Positions 35,931 through 44,279 of a DNA stretch of 64,000 bases are shown piece by piece. The notes under the pieces were generated by a model. The model ran no database searches and had not been told where the DNA came from. It saw only the letters and a program-made list of their open reading frames with translations. The DNA is from Nitrospira lenta (GTDB taxonomy: Bacteria > Nitrospirota > Nitrospiria > Nitrospirales > Nitrospiraceae), in the NCBI RefSeq assembly GCF_900403705.1, contig NZ_OUNR01000012.1:310001-374000 (forward strand). Reading direction: 5' to 3'. How positions within the stretch are numbered: the stretch's first letter is position 1; every line of letters starts with the position of its first letter. A program made the translations under genes and the position numbers.

Positions 35931-36580
35931 CGCAATTCCGTACCATAAGGCGATGGGGAGTGCCGCTCGTGACGGCGGGCTGCCTCCTCATGCTGGTAGG
36001 GTGCGGGTATCAGTTTCGGGTAGAGGGAGCCGGTCCGACCATCGGCGGATCGACGGTACGGGCCTCTGATCAGCCGACCCCGCGATTGGTCATTCGCACA
36101 TTGGTGAATAACAGTTTTGAGCCGAATCTTGAAACGCGCTACACGAACTATCTGCGGCGGGAATTTTCGTCCGGCAGCGGGACTCAGGTGGTTCCGGACA
36201 ACGAGGCGGCGGATCTCGTTCTGACCGGGCAGATCTTGTCTGTCAGTATCCCGACGTTAAGCTTCAGCCTGACGCCGACGCCTGGAAATCAGACGGGATC
36301 GGCGACAACGCTGGAAAGCCGGGCGGAAGTGACAGTCGCTGTGAAAATCGAGGAAACCCGAACGAAAAAGCTGGTCTGGACGCAGATTTCGAAGGGCTCA
36401 TCCGAGTTCTATATTACCCCCGATCTGCAATTTAATCGCGTGTTGCAAACCCGCGCGCTGGAGCAAGCCGGCCGGTTCGCCGCAGAAGATCTTGCGTCAC
36501 GGTTTCTCTTGCACCTGGAGGCCGGCATAGGAGCCAAGTCTGCGGCTGAAGCCCCCTCCACCGTGCCGGTCGCCAAGTAG
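35927..36580 (+). CDS. lptE: LPS-assembly lipoprotein LptE
   Basis: Protein of 217 residues from ATG 35927 (overlaps the leuS stop by four bases). The signal peptide ends LVGC, a lipobox, followed by GYQFRVEG, the typical start of mature Lpt[24 protein letters not shown] and the ADLVLTGQI core match the family. LptE plugs the LptD barrel that delivers LPS to the outer membrane surface. The context leuS-lptE-holA supports the call and shows the organism has LPS-type outer membrane assembly. Confidence 0.92.
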   Translation: MTQFRTIRRWGVPLVTAGCLLMLVGCGYQFRVEGAGPTIGGSTVRASDQPTPRLVIRTLVNNSFEPNLETRYTNYLRREFSSGSGTQVVPDNEAADLVLTGQILSVSIPTLSFSLTPTPGNQTGSATTLESRAEVTVAVKIEETRTKKLVWTQISKGSSEFYITPDLQFNRVLQTRALEQAGRFAAEDLASRFLLHLEAGIGAKSAAEAPSTVPVAK

Positions 36581-36598
36581 AGTATTTTCAAGGATCTT

Positions 36599-37708
36599 AT
36601 GGGAACCGCGCTCAGTCCATTGCAACTCTCCGCCGCGTTGCGGCAGTCGCCTCCAGCGCCCGTGTATCTCGTAGTGGGGGAAGAGGATCTTCTGCGCGAT
36701 GAGGCCGTGGCCACACTCAAGACCGCGCTGCTCGGAGAGGGCGGAGATTTTAATTTCGATGTGTTCTATGGCGATGAGGCGGCCGGGAGCGACATTCTGA
36801 CCTGTGCATTGGAAGTGCCGGTGTTTGCTGAATGCCGGGTCGTCCTGGTGAAAGGCGCTGAAAAAATCTCTGCCCGTGAAGCGGAAGTGCTGCTGCCTTA
36901 CCTTGCCGCTCCGGTGCAGGCGACCACCGTGATTTTTGTCAGTACCAAGTTGGACGGGCGGCTGAAGTTTTCCCAGGCGCTCGCGCGCGCCGCGGTGACC
37001 GTCGACTGCTCACCATTGCGGGAAATGCACTTAGGGCCGTGGATAAGCCGGGATGCGCAACGGCTGGGATTGCGGTTGGATGAGAAGGCTGTGGAGGTGC
37101 TCAAGGAGACGTCAGGCGGATCGTTGTACGCCGTCCGGCGGGAACTCGAAAAGCTCGCGGCCTATATCACGACCGACCGTATGGCGACGGTTGCCGATGT
37201 CTACCAACTGCGTGGCGTTGAACCTGGCGCGTCGGTGTTTGATTTGACCATGGCGATTGCGGAGGGCCAGCGTGGGCGAGTGCTCTCGATTCTCGCCAGA
37301 AACCTTGAGGCCGGTGAGGCGCCGCTGCGCATTCTCGGGTCTTTGGCCTGGCAGTATCGCCGGATTTGGAAAATGAAAGAATTGCTTCGTGAGGGAGGGC
37401 GTGAGGGGGAGGCCGCGAGGACCTTGCGCATGGATCCGATGCAGGTCAAGACGTTCCTGGGCCGCCTGTCAGATGCACATGTGCGGGATGCGCTGCGATG
37501 GTTTTGGGAAGCCGACGGACAACTCAAAGGAGGCAGCGCTGGACAGCCCAGGATGACGATGGAGCGGGTATTGTTGCGGCTCTGCCGGTCTGTCCAGCAG
37601 GCGCACGTAACCCCCCCGCACCGACCACCGGCCCCGACAGGGCGGGGCTCGGCGCGAGTGGTTTCGAACGTCAGAACAATTACGAGCGGGAACCGGACAG
37701 GCCGTTGA
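36599..37708 (+). CDS. holA: DNA polymerase III delta subunit
   Basis: Protein of 369 residues. N-terminal PVYLVVGEEDLLRDEAVATLK and FNFDVFYGDE, a middle AAA-like segment, and a C-terminal AEGQRGRVLSILARNLEAGEAPLRILGSLAWQYRRIWKMKELL region all fit HolA. Delta opens the beta clamp as part of the clamp loader. It sits 18 bp after lptE. Its last 29 bp overlap the 3' end of rpsT on the opposite strand. The Pro/Arg-rich last residues are atypical and may be non-conserved. Confidence 0.93.
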   Translation: MGTALSPLQLSAALRQSPPAPVYLVVGEEDLLRDEAVATLKTALLGEGGDFNFDVFYGDEAAGSDILTCALEVPVFAECRVVLVKGAEKISAREAEVLLPYLAAPVQATTVIFVSTKLDGRLKFSQALARAAVTVDCSPLREMHLGPWISRDAQRLGLRLDEKAVEVLKETSGGSLYAVRRELEKLAAYITTDRMATVADVYQLRGVEPGASVFDLTMAIAEGQRGRVLSILARNLEAGEAPLRILGSLAWQYRRIWKMKELLREGGREGEAARTLRMDPMQVKTFLGRLSDAHVRDALRWFWEADGQLKGGSAGQPRMTMERVLLRLCRSVQQAHVTPPHRPPAPTGRGSARVVSNVRTITSGNRTGR

Positions 37709-37958
37709 CGTGTTGGGTCAAGCGGGAGATACGGCGGGACGCGGTGTTGGGCTTCAGGGCGCCCTTGGTCACGGCTTTGCCGAGGGCCGAGGTGGCCGCA
37801 CGCAAGGCCGTCTTGGCGTCGTCCGCCTTCTTGTCGGCCACGGCCGACTGCACTTTCTTGATCAGGGTCTTGACCGCGCTCAACGTGGCTTTGTTCCGAT
37901 CACGGCGGCGTTCGGCCTGACGGGCACTGCGAAGAGTGGACTTGTGGATCACAGGCAT
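37680..37958 (-). CDS. rpsT: 30S ribosomal protein S20
   Basis: Protein of 92 residues. The start MPVIHKSTLRSARQAERRRDRN and the Lys/Ala-rich helical body (KTLIKKVQSAVADKKADDAKTALRAATSALGKAVTKGALKPNTASRRISRL) are diagnostic for S20. GGAGG-type ribosome site upstream. It binds 16S rRNA early in 30S assembly. It is transcribed toward holA, with overlapping 3' ends. Confidence 0.97.
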   Translation of the reverse strand: MPVIHKSTLRSARQAERRRDRNKATLSAVKTLIKKVQSAVADKKADDAKTALRAATSALGKAVTKGALKPNTASRRISRLTQHVNGLSGSRS

Positions 37959-38046
37959 TGTCTATTCCTCCAAAAAAAGAGCAAACTATGTAACATAGGG
38001 GACCATGAGCCGTCAACAATCGGCCAACCCCTTCAAAAGGAATCCT

Positions 38047-38760
38047 ATGGCAAAGATCATTGCGCGTGACCGTTTGATATTCGCACTCGACGTTCCGTCG
38101 GTCGTCGAAGCCGAGCGCCTTCTGGACCAGCTCCAAGGGCATATCTCCTTCGTGAAGGTCGGACTGGAGCTGTATACTGCCGCCGGTCCGGACATGATCA
38201 AGCGGGTGCTTGATCGAAACATGCGGGTGTTTCTCGACCTGAAGTTTCTCGATATCGAAGAAACCGTTCGCCGGGCCACGGCCAAGGTCGCCGCCATGGG
38301 CGTCGACTTTCTCACGATCCATGCGAATCGCAAGGCCCTGGCGGCGGCGGTGCAGGGGCGTGAAGGGTCGGATTTGAAATTATTGGCGGTCACCGTGCTG
38401 ACAAATTTCGACAGTCACGATCTCCGCGATATGGGGATTCAGCGAAGCGTGCAGGATCTTGTGACGGCGCGCGCGCTGCTGGCGTCAGAAGTCGGCTGTG
38501 ACGGGGTCGTTGCGTCAGGAGAAGAGCCGGCGGCCATCCGTCAGAAGGTCGGCCCCCGGTTTCTCATTGTTACGCCCGGGGTACGTCCGGCAGGAAAGGG
38601 AGTGGACGACCATGCCCGTGCAACAACGCCGACCCAGACGATCGCTGCCGGGGCGGACTATCTCGTCATCGGACGGCCGATCCGGGACGCTGTCGATCCG
38701 GTGGCCACGGTGACCGAGATTGTGAGTGAGATGCAAACGGCGTTCGACGCACGCCCGTAG
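38047..38760 (+). CDS. pyrF: Orotidine 5'-phosphate decarboxylase
   Basis: Protein of 237 residues from MAKIIARDRL with AAGGA upstream; the in-frame ATG at 38005 is less likely. FALDVPSVVEAERLLDQL, the catalytic FLDLKFLDIEETV (D-x-K-x-x-D), DFLTIHANRKAL and the phosphate-gripper VTPGVRPAG mark group I OMP decarboxylase, the last step of UMP synthesis. It is divergent from rpsT, and tRNA-His lies 81 bp downstream. Confidence 0.96.
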   Translation: MAKIIARDRLIFALDVPSVVEAERLLDQLQGHISFVKVGLELYTAAGPDMIKRVLDRNMRVFLDLKFLDIEETVRRATAKVAAMGVDFLTIHANRKALAAAVQGREGSDLKLLAVTVLTNFDSHDLRDMGIQRSVQDLVTARALLASEVGCDGVVASGEEPAAIRQKVGPRFLIVTPGVRPAGKGVDDHARATTPTQTIAAGADYLVIGRPIRDAVDPVATVTEIVSEMQTAFDARP

Positions 38761-38841
38761 GCCGGGCAGGACTGAGTTGCGGCGCGTCACTGCTCTTTGC
38801 TAAGATCCTTCCGCTGCGTACCGATTCAATTCCTTCCAGAT

Positions 38842-38919
38842 GGTGGGTGTAGCTCAGTTGGTTAGAGCGCTGGATTGTGGATCCGGAGGTCGCGGGTTCG
38901 AAACCCGTCACTCACCCCA
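38842..38919 (+). tRNA. tRNA-His (GTG)
   Basis: A complete cloverleaf: acceptor GTGGGTG pairs with CACTCAC (one G-T), the D arm is GCTC...GAGC, and the anticodon loop TTGTGGA gives anticodon GTG. The T arm is GCGGGTTCGAAACCCGT, and CCA is encoded. The extra 5' G (38842) faces the discriminator C, as expected for tRNA-His G-1. The 3' half is the integration site of the element; integration regenerates an intact tRNA. Confidence 0.96.
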
Positions 38920-40172
38920 TCTTTTCTTTTCGTAACTACTGGAATCTCTAGGCGATCCGTCGAGGCCAGCCCAGGAATGGGTGAGCGTGGTTGCGCGGGG
39001 GTTGCGGATTCGACAGCCAGAGTGGGCTTCTCCACCGGGAGATCTAAGCGGTCTACGGCTTGTTTGTTCCCGCCTGGGATCAAGTGGCCGTAGAGATCCA
39101 CCGTCACTTGGATTGAGCAATGGCCCATCTGATCTTTCACGTAGACCGGGCTCTCCCCGTTTTGCAGGAGCAGACTCGCGAACGTGTGGCGGAGATCATG
39201 GAACCGGACTTTTCGCAGCTTGGCCTTGGTGAGCAAGCCATAGAACACGCGGTCACGAAGATTGTGCGGATGCAGTAGCCCTCCCGTCTCGCTCGCAAAG
39301 ACCCATTCAGGAATGTCGTTCACCCCGTTGGCGGCGGCCTCAATCTGTTGTTCGGTGCGGAGATCCTTGAGGGTCTGCATCAGTTCCCTGGACATATCCA
39401 CCCGGCGACTTTCGCCATTCTTTGGCGTGGTCAGCTTCCAATGGGTGTAGTTGCGCTGTACCTCGATAAATCGGCTTTGCCAATCGATGTCGCCCCACTG
39501 GAGCGCCAGGAGTTCGCCCATCCGCATGCCGGTCCGGACGGCGCAGAGAAAGAGCGGGAAATAACGCGGGAGCCTGTCCTTCGTCGTGCTGAGCAACACG
39601 CTCACTTCCTCGCGGGTCAAGGGATCGACCTTCCGGCGTTTGCTGATCTTCGGCAGGAACTTCCCAGGCTTCAGCGCCGTGTTTACGGTGATCAGACCAT
39701 CTTCGACCGCGTGACTGAGCAGGCTGCTGAGACAGCGGATGATGTTCTGCACCGTCTTCGGGGATTGCCCTTTCTGGAGGCATCCCATCGCCAAGGCTTT
39801 GACCTTCTCACGGGTAATCTCCTGCATGTCCACTCCGCGGAAGACGGGGAGCAGATCTCGATCAACAATCTTGCGATAGTCGGCGTGCGTTGTGTGCTTG
39901 CGGGTCTGTTCGATCCGGGAGAGAAACATCGAGGAATAGCTGTCAAACGTCTCGCCCGACTGCTGAGTCTCAAACGCGGCGTGTCCTATTGCGAGACGTG
40001 CCTGGATCTGTTGGGCGACCTGAGTCGCGGCCTTCTTGCCGGCTGCGCCCGTGCCAATCCGTTTGGCTTTGCGCATGCCGCGGTGGTCGATGTAGATCCA
40101 CCAGGCTCCGTTTCGTTCTCGAACTTTGACTCCCATGGCCGCCATGGTTGAGACTCCTCGTGAATTTGTCAA
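38862..40172 (-). CDS. int: Tyrosine recombinase integrase, C-terminus overlapping tRNA-His
   Basis: Protein of 436 residues: N-terminal arm-binding domain, SAM-like core-binding domain (about 75-165) and catalytic domain with Arg217, Lys251, H-x-x-R at 325-328 (HDLRHT), His351 and Tyr361 (VDLYGHL). The gene reads antisense through the attachment core into the tRNA. Residues about 418-425 (DGVSDGFR) come from the core, and the last 11 (TRDLRIHNPAL) from host tRNA sequence. In the excised circle the frame would instead continue for 55 residues encoded at 54837-55003. Its start overlaps the AlpA-like gene by four bases. Confidence 0.96.
   Translation of the reverse strand: MTNSRGVSTMAAMGVKVRERNGAWWIYIDHRGMRKAKRIGTGAAGKKAATQVAQQIQARLAIGHAAFETQQSGETFDSYSSMFLSRIEQTRKHTTHADYRKIVDRDLLPVFRGVDMQEITREKVKALAMGCLQKGQSPKTVQNIIRCLSSLLSHAVEDGLITVNTALKPGKFLPKISKRRKVDPLTREEVSVLLSTTKDRLPRYFPLFLCAVRTGMRMGELLALQWGDIDWQSRFIEVQRNYTHWKLTTPKNGESRRVDMSRELMQTLKDLRTEQQIEAAANGVNDIPEWVFASETGGLLHPHNLRDRVFYGLLTKAKLRKVRFHDLRHTFASLLLQNGESPVYVKDQMGHCSIQVTVDLYGHLIPGGNKQAVDRLDLPVEKPTLAVESATPAQPRSPIPGLASTDRLEIPVVTKRKDGVSDGFRTRDLRIHNPAL
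38897..38922 (+). repeat. attL core, 26-bp direct repeat
   Basis: From the T-loop of tRNA-His through CCA and three bases beyond. It is identical to 55004-55029. This marks the left end of the integrated element and lies inside the integrase reading frame on the opposite strand. Confidence 0.92.
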
Positions 40173-40438
40173 GCGACTCGTCGAGGTGGACAGATTTGCG
40201 CCACAACACTCTCAACGATTTCGGTCAGTTGGTCTGAAGGATGGGTAACTCGCTGGGCCTCCATCCATCGGTCGAACTCGTCACGTTTCACCAGCAATTT
40301 CCCGCCTACTCGGTAATGGGGCAATGGGTACATACGGTCAACCAAGCGATCTCGAAGCCATCGCACAGAGCAGCTTGAGTACGCTGCCAGCGTCTTGAGA
40401 TCTAGAAAGCTCGGTTGAACGTGAGTCGGCGATTTCAC
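40169..40438 (-). CDS. AlpA/Xis-like helix-turn-helix protein
   Basis: Protein of 89 residues. A winged-helix/MerR-type DNA-binding module: LDLKTLAAYSSCSVRWLRDRL (helix-turn-helix), followed by PLPHYRVGGKLLVKRDEFDRWME, the wing-helix pattern of phage excisionases and AlpA. It lies directly upstream of the integrase and overlaps both int and dnaB by four bases. It probably directs excision or regulates the arm. Excisionase is inferred from context. Confidence 0.8.
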   Translation of the reverse strand: MKSPTHVQPSFLDLKTLAAYSSCSVRWLRDRLVDRMYPLPHYRVGGKLLVKRDEFDRWMEAQRVTHPSDQLTEIVESVVAQICPPRRVA

Positions 40439-41754
40439 GGCTCGATATCCTCAAACCGTGCGAACCGATCGATAAATTTTAGGCGCCGGTCACCGATCGG
40501 CCCGTTACGATGCTTCCGGATGAGGACCTCGGCGACCCCTTTTTCATCGGTGTCGGGAACATAGACTTCGTGCCGGTAGAGAAACAGAACCACGTCAGCA
40601 TCTTGCTCAATGGCGCCGGAGTCCCGAAGGTCGGCTAACATCGGGCGTTTGTCGGGGCGCTGTTCGCAGGCTCGGGAGAGTTGGGAGAGTGCGAGCACAG
40701 GAATATCCAACTCCTTTGCCAAGAGCTTGAGTCTCCTGGACGCATCGGCTATGCCCTGCTGCCGAGTCTCGGCGCCAGGGAGCAAAAGGAGTTGCAGATA
40801 ATCAACAACCAGAAGATCTAGCCCTTTCGTAGCCTTGAGATGCCGGGCTTTTGCCGCGACTTGCTCCACGGTGAGTACTGTGGAATCGTCTGCCCAGAAC
40901 GGTAGCTGTTCGAACTCTTGGGCGGTGTTGGCGAAGTGCCACCATTCCTCCTGGCGGAGCGTTCCTGTCTTGAGGGTATGCACATCGATTGACGCGGCCA
41001 TCCCAATCACTCGAAGGCCTATTTGTTGACTCGACATCTCTAAGGACAATATCCCCACGTTGTAGCCTGCATGAGCTGCCGCGAGGGCTGACCCGATCGC
41101 GAGGCTGGTTTTCCCCATGCTTGGGCGGGCTGCGATAATCACCAGGTCTGACCGCTGCCACCCGCCTAACAGCGTATCAATCGTTGCAAAGCCAGTAGGA
41201 ATTCCGATCAGAGCCTTTCCCTGTTTGCGGGCACGATCAACGTAGTCGGCAGTTTCGCGGGCGATGTCGGCCCCTGATTGCCAGGTGCGGTCATCCCGTC
41301 CGGCCGCGATTTCTGACGCGCCGCGCTCAACTTCTCTCAGTAGGTCTTCGGTCGGAGCTTTCTCGTAAGCCATTTGGACGAGTGTTGTGCTGCGTTTGAT
41401 CAGCCTGCGTCGAATGGCATGATCACTGACGATACGGGCGTGATGGGTGATATTGGCTGCTGAGCTTACAGTGGTCAGCACTTCGGCCAACGAACCTCGC
41501 CCGCCGATGCGATCCAAACGCCCGTGACGATCAAGCCAATCTCCGACTGTCAGGAGATCGATGAGTACGCTTGTTCCGGCAAGATCGGTCATGGCTTCGA
41601 AAATGTCCCGGTGCCTGGAATCATAGAAGTCGCCGGCCTTCAGAATTTCCTGAGCGTGTGCGAGGGCGGTTGCGTTGATCAGGACGGCTCCAAGGATCGC
41701 CTGCTCGGCGTCGAGATCGTGAGGCTGGATACGAGGGAGGTCAGTGAGTGGCAT
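40435..41754 (-). CDS. dnaB: Replicative DNA helicase DnaB
   Basis: Protein of 439 residues, full length. The N-terminal domain (DLDAEQAILGAVL ... VSSAANITHHARIV) precedes a RecA-type motor with Walker A ARPSMGKTSLA and Walker B LLVVDYLQLL, the SQLSRACEQRPDKRP motif, DLRDSGAIEQDADVV and the arginine-finger region. Located in the element, it should be the element's own replication helicase, loaded by the adjacent initiator-like protein (14-bp overlap). The chromosome's own dnaB would be elsewhere. Confidence 0.95.
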   Translation of the reverse strand: MPLTDLPRIQPHDLDAEQAILGAVLINATALAHAQEILKAGDFYDSRHRDIFEAMTDLAGTSVLIDLLTVGDWLDRHGRLDRIGGRGSLAEVLTTVSSAANITHHARIVSDHAIRRRLIKRSTTLVQMAYEKAPTEDLLREVERGASEIAAGRDDRTWQSGADIARETADYVDRARKQGKALIGIPTGFATIDTLLGGWQRSDLVIIAARPSMGKTSLAIGSALAAAHAGYNVGILSLEMSSQQIGLRVIGMAASIDVHTLKTGTLRQEEWWHFANTAQEFEQLPFWADDSTVLTVEQVAAKARHLKATKGLDLLVVDYLQLLLLPGAETRQQGIADASRRLKLLAKELDIPVLALSQLSRACEQRPDKRPMLADLRDSGAIEQDADVVLFLYRHEVYVPDTDEKGVAEVLIRKHRNGPIGDRRLKFIDRFARFEDIEP

Positions 41755-42697
41755 GAGTCACCAATTCTGATTTGAGTGCAGGCCTGAGATGGTCAACGCA
41801 GCGAGGCTCGTTCGGTCGGCTCTCTGGGCTGGCTGGCTTGCCACAGTCCTGCCCGAAGCGATCGCCTGGGCCTTGGATGCGCTTTGAGCAGGTCGGCGCC
41901 TGGCCCTGGCCGTTCGTAGACTCTTCCGGGGTGATCCAGTCTCTCCACGGTTGGTCTTCCTTGCCGTTCTGCAAGAAGCGGTGAGGGTCCTTGATGCCGA
42001 CGCCCCTCTGGACCAGTTCACTGCTGGCGTAGTGGTGAGTAGCGACAAGAACGAGGCGACGATCTTCAGGATTGAGGGCGTGGAACTTTCTTAGCGCCTC
42101 CGGCTTGCCTACTCGCTTCCCGTTCCTCTTCGGGTAGATCTCCCAGAAATCCTCAAACTCGCGTTCGACCGCCGGAGGCGTCTCCTGCTCTTGTTCCTGC
42201 TCCTGCTCCTGCTCCTGAGTTGGCGAGGGGTTGGGTAAGGGGTTAGGGGAGGGCTTGGGGGAGGGGTGGGGGTACCACTTGGCGAGGGTTTGGAGGAACG
42301 TTTCTTTGACAGCATCTAAGAGGTAGGTAGTGTTAGCCGCGAATCTGGCGAAGAGGGGCGTTGCGGGAAGATCGTCGAGATCTTTGAGGTTGCCCACGAC
42401 ATTATTAGCACTCTCGGGTTGGTTATATCGCCACCAGGTTGGGAGATAGAGCACTCGGGCTTCTGAATCCCACTCCCATTTCAAGGCCAGACAGACCTTC
42501 TCGAAACCTTTGCGGAACGTTGCGGGTAATGTTCCCAAATCTTCGCAGGCTTTGCCGGGAGAGAAAGAGAAGAGGCCGATCCGGTTGGACTGAGCGGTGA
42601 GGATGTAGAGCGCAATGCGTTGTTGCTCGCCGGTCAATTGGCGGAACTTTTCATCAGTCCAGATTCGAGGATCGATTTTTCTGAAGCGGGCAGCCAT
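41741..42697 (-). CDS. Phage-type replication initiation protein
   Basis: Protein of 318 residues. An N-terminal DNA-binding-like domain (MAARFRKIDPRIWTDEKFRQL, typical of phage replisome-organiser proteins) ends near 135. A low-complexity linker follows (143-172; Pro/Ser/Asn then Gln-Glu repeats). The C-terminal FEDFWEIYPKRNGKRVGKPEAL is a segment found in many phage helicase-loader or DnaT-like proteins. It sits directly before dnaB, as O-P or DnaD-like loaders do. The linker-coding DNA is a candidate origin (42182-42272). Confidence 0.75.
   Translation of the reverse strand: MAARFRKIDPRIWTDEKFRQLTGEQQRIALYILTAQSNRIGLFSFSPGKACEDLGTLPATFRKGFEKVCLALKWEWDSEARVLYLPTWWRYNQPESANNVVGNLKDLDDLPATPLFARFAANTTYLLDAVKETFLQTLAKWYPHPSPKPSPNPLPNPSPTQEQEQEQEQEQETPPAVEREFEDFWEIYPKRNGKRVGKPEALRKFHALNPEDRRLVLVATHHYASSELVQRGVGIKDPHRFLQNGKEDQPWRDWITPEESTNGQGQAPTCSKRIQGPGDRFGQDCGKPASPESRPNEPRCVDHLRPALKSELVTHATH
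42182..42272. other. Iteron-like repeat tract, candidate replication origin
   Basis: Inside the initiator-like gene. About six CTCCTG-type hexamers (42182-42219) abut a run of at least six G-blocks of 3-5 bases separated by short spacers (42225-42272), strongly G-rich on the + strand. The arrangement mirrors lambdoid phages, whose origin lies in the middle of the initiator gene. The G-blocks could also form quadruplexes. Function is inferred from position and repeat structure. Confidence 0.45.
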
Positions 42698-42698
42698 T

Positions 42699-42947
42699 TC
42701 AGTTCCTTGCTCTGACAGGTTCGAGGTCGAGCGAATTCACGGTTGTGAGTAGCTGTTCTAGAATCGGATGGGCAGCCATGAGGCACTCGCGCAGACGATC
42801 TTCGGTTGCCGACTCGTCAGCGAGGATCTGGATAGAATTGATCCCACTTAGACCTATTCGGAGAATGATTTCGGGCGGTCTATCGAGGTCGCCGAGTTCC
42901 GGAGAGTTGAGATCAGTTACTTCTTGAGATAAGATTGCTGCCACCAT
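42699..42947 (-). CDS. Small protein upstream of initiator gene
   Basis: Protein of 82 residues with a GGAG site upstream. The first part (LNSPELGDLDRPPEIILRIGLS) and the helical remainder give no recognisable domain. It ends 1 bp before the initiator-like gene and should be co-transcribed with it. Unknown function. Confidence 0.6.
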   Translation of the reverse strand: MVAAILSQEVTDLNSPELGDLDRPPEIILRIGLSGINSIQILADESATEDRLRECLMAAHPILEQLLTTVNSLDLEPVRARN

Positions 42948-42999
42948 TGTTTGCTCCGTTCTGCCGTGTTCGAGTTAGCGCTCGGGCACGGCGTTTTTA

Positions 43000-43227
43000 T
43001 TACTGCTCCTTTTTGGGTCCAGTCGCACTTCGTCTATCCGATGTGACTGCGTGCATTGCAGAACGCCTCTTGGCGAATGCTTCGACGTCAGGGCGACGAA
43101 AGACGCGAACGCCAGTTGCAGTTCGATCGGCTGGAAGTAATCCAGCTGACTCGTATCCGCGTATCGTATTCGGGACAACATCAAGCAGCCGTGCAACTTC
43201 GGCCGTCGTCATAATGGGTGAACTCAT
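43000..43227 (-). CDS. MerR-like/AlpA-like DNA-binding protein
   Basis: Protein of 75 residues, GGGAGG ribosome site. MTTAEVARLLDVVPNTIRGYESAGLLPA is the MerR helix-turn-helix, followed by the wing TGVRVFRRPDVEAFAKRR. No effector domain is present, so it resembles stand-alone MerR-type or excisionase-type regulators. It opens the replication block of the leftward arm and may regulate it. The 43228-43414 gap shows nothing clear. Confidence 0.82.
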   Translation of the reverse strand: MSSPIMTTAEVARLLDVVPNTIRGYESAGLLPADRTATGVRVFRRPDVEAFAKRRSAMHAVTSDRRSATGPKKEQ

Positions 43228-43414
43228 CGTGAACCTCCCTCGTTGTTAGCCTGCTCCATACAGCAAGCCCATTCAGATAGCATCCAGATTCCATCGATTC
43301 TGGCGAAAGGTTCCTGCGGAAATTACTCGATGTTATTCAGGTAGGCGAAAATGCTTTGTGGGGCAAAGAGATTGCCGATTCTGAGATGGCCGGGAGAGTT
43401 TAGGAGTCGGGTGA

Positions 43415-44140
43415 TTAAGGGAGAGGCTGTTGGTTAACGCAGGGGAAGGCAGTAACCCATGCTGAGGGCCCTTTTCGGGCGGTCTCAAGCATATGCTTGG
43501 CGAGTTGCAATAGTTTAGTACCGCGATCTTCCAACATGAAATACTCTGCGGCTCGGCCTTTCTTGTCTGTAGGAATTGGCTGAAATGTTCGGGCAAGTTC
43601 ACCCAGCTGGCGTGGTGAGAGCGGGTTTCGTTTTAATCGGTGATCATTATGGGCCATTAGGGCTTCTATCATTCTGTGGATCGAGTGTTTTCGCCCTCCA
43701 CCTGATGAACGAGGCTTTCCACTGCGTTTCTTGATTCCTTGAACGGCCTCCTTTACTCCACTGAGGATATCGCGTTCACGGGCAGAGGGATCGATGGCCA
43801 GGACAAGAGTTGCAGGATCGTGAAGCGGGAAATAACCTGAGAAGTCGCGTGCGTCACCAAGGCGCTTATCAGGAAGATGCTCTCCTGGGGATTTGACTGT
43901 AATCACGCATCGAATACGGTCAAGTTCTGCTGGTAAATATAAAACTCGTCTAGTCCTAGGACGCCGTCCTCCTAATCCCAACTCCCAGAAATGATGCCCA
44001 GCTTTAGCGTACTGAAGATCTCGCTGGAGCTTTTCTTGTTCCTGTTCTGTCAGGTTTGTAATCCGCTTTAGACTCTCAAAGTAGAGAGCTTGGAGAATGA
44101 GTTCTTTAGGCGGATCCGCCTTGTGCGATTGCACGGTCAT
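43415..44140 (-). CDS. Element protein of unknown function
   Basis: About 241 residues from MTVQSHKADP, preceded by GGGGAGG; an in-frame ATG at 44251 is the alternative. Helical N-terminus (KRITNLTEQEQEKLQRDLQYAKAG), then RRVLYLPAELDRIRCVITVKSPGEHL and a basic KKRSGKPRSSGGGRKH segment that could bind nucleic acid. The C-terminus has a winged-helix-like PLSPRQLGELARTFQP. No family recognised. Lies between the serine recombinase and the MerR-like gene, same strand. Confidence 0.55.
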   Translation of the reverse strand: MTVQSHKADPPKELILQALYFESLKRITNLTEQEQEKLQRDLQYAKAGHHFWELGLGGRRPRTRRVLYLPAELDRIRCVITVKSPGEHLPDKRLGDARDFSGYFPLHDPATLVLAIDPSARERDILSGVKEAVQGIKKRSGKPRSSGGGRKHSIHRMIEALMAHNDHRLKRNPLSPRQLGELARTFQPIPTDKKGRAAEYFMLEDRGTKLLQLAKHMLETARKGPSAWVTAFPCVNQQPLP

Positions 44141-44279
44141 ATCCTCCCCTGGCGAGGCTCCTGGATTGGAAGAGCGGAGGCGCGGCGCCCAGGATTGCGC
44201 CGCCGCTTCGGAGATCAGCCGAAGCGTTGCCTGCTTGGACGTAGCTACCATCCCTGGACGAATGGCGCAAGGTGTTTTG

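Noticed and set aside
39348-40151. 267-codon + frame opposite the integrase
   Set aside because: Antisense to the integrase catalytic residues; no independent support.
42182-42272. CRISPR array
   Set aside because: The repeat units are very short and tandem without spacers and lie inside a coding frame.
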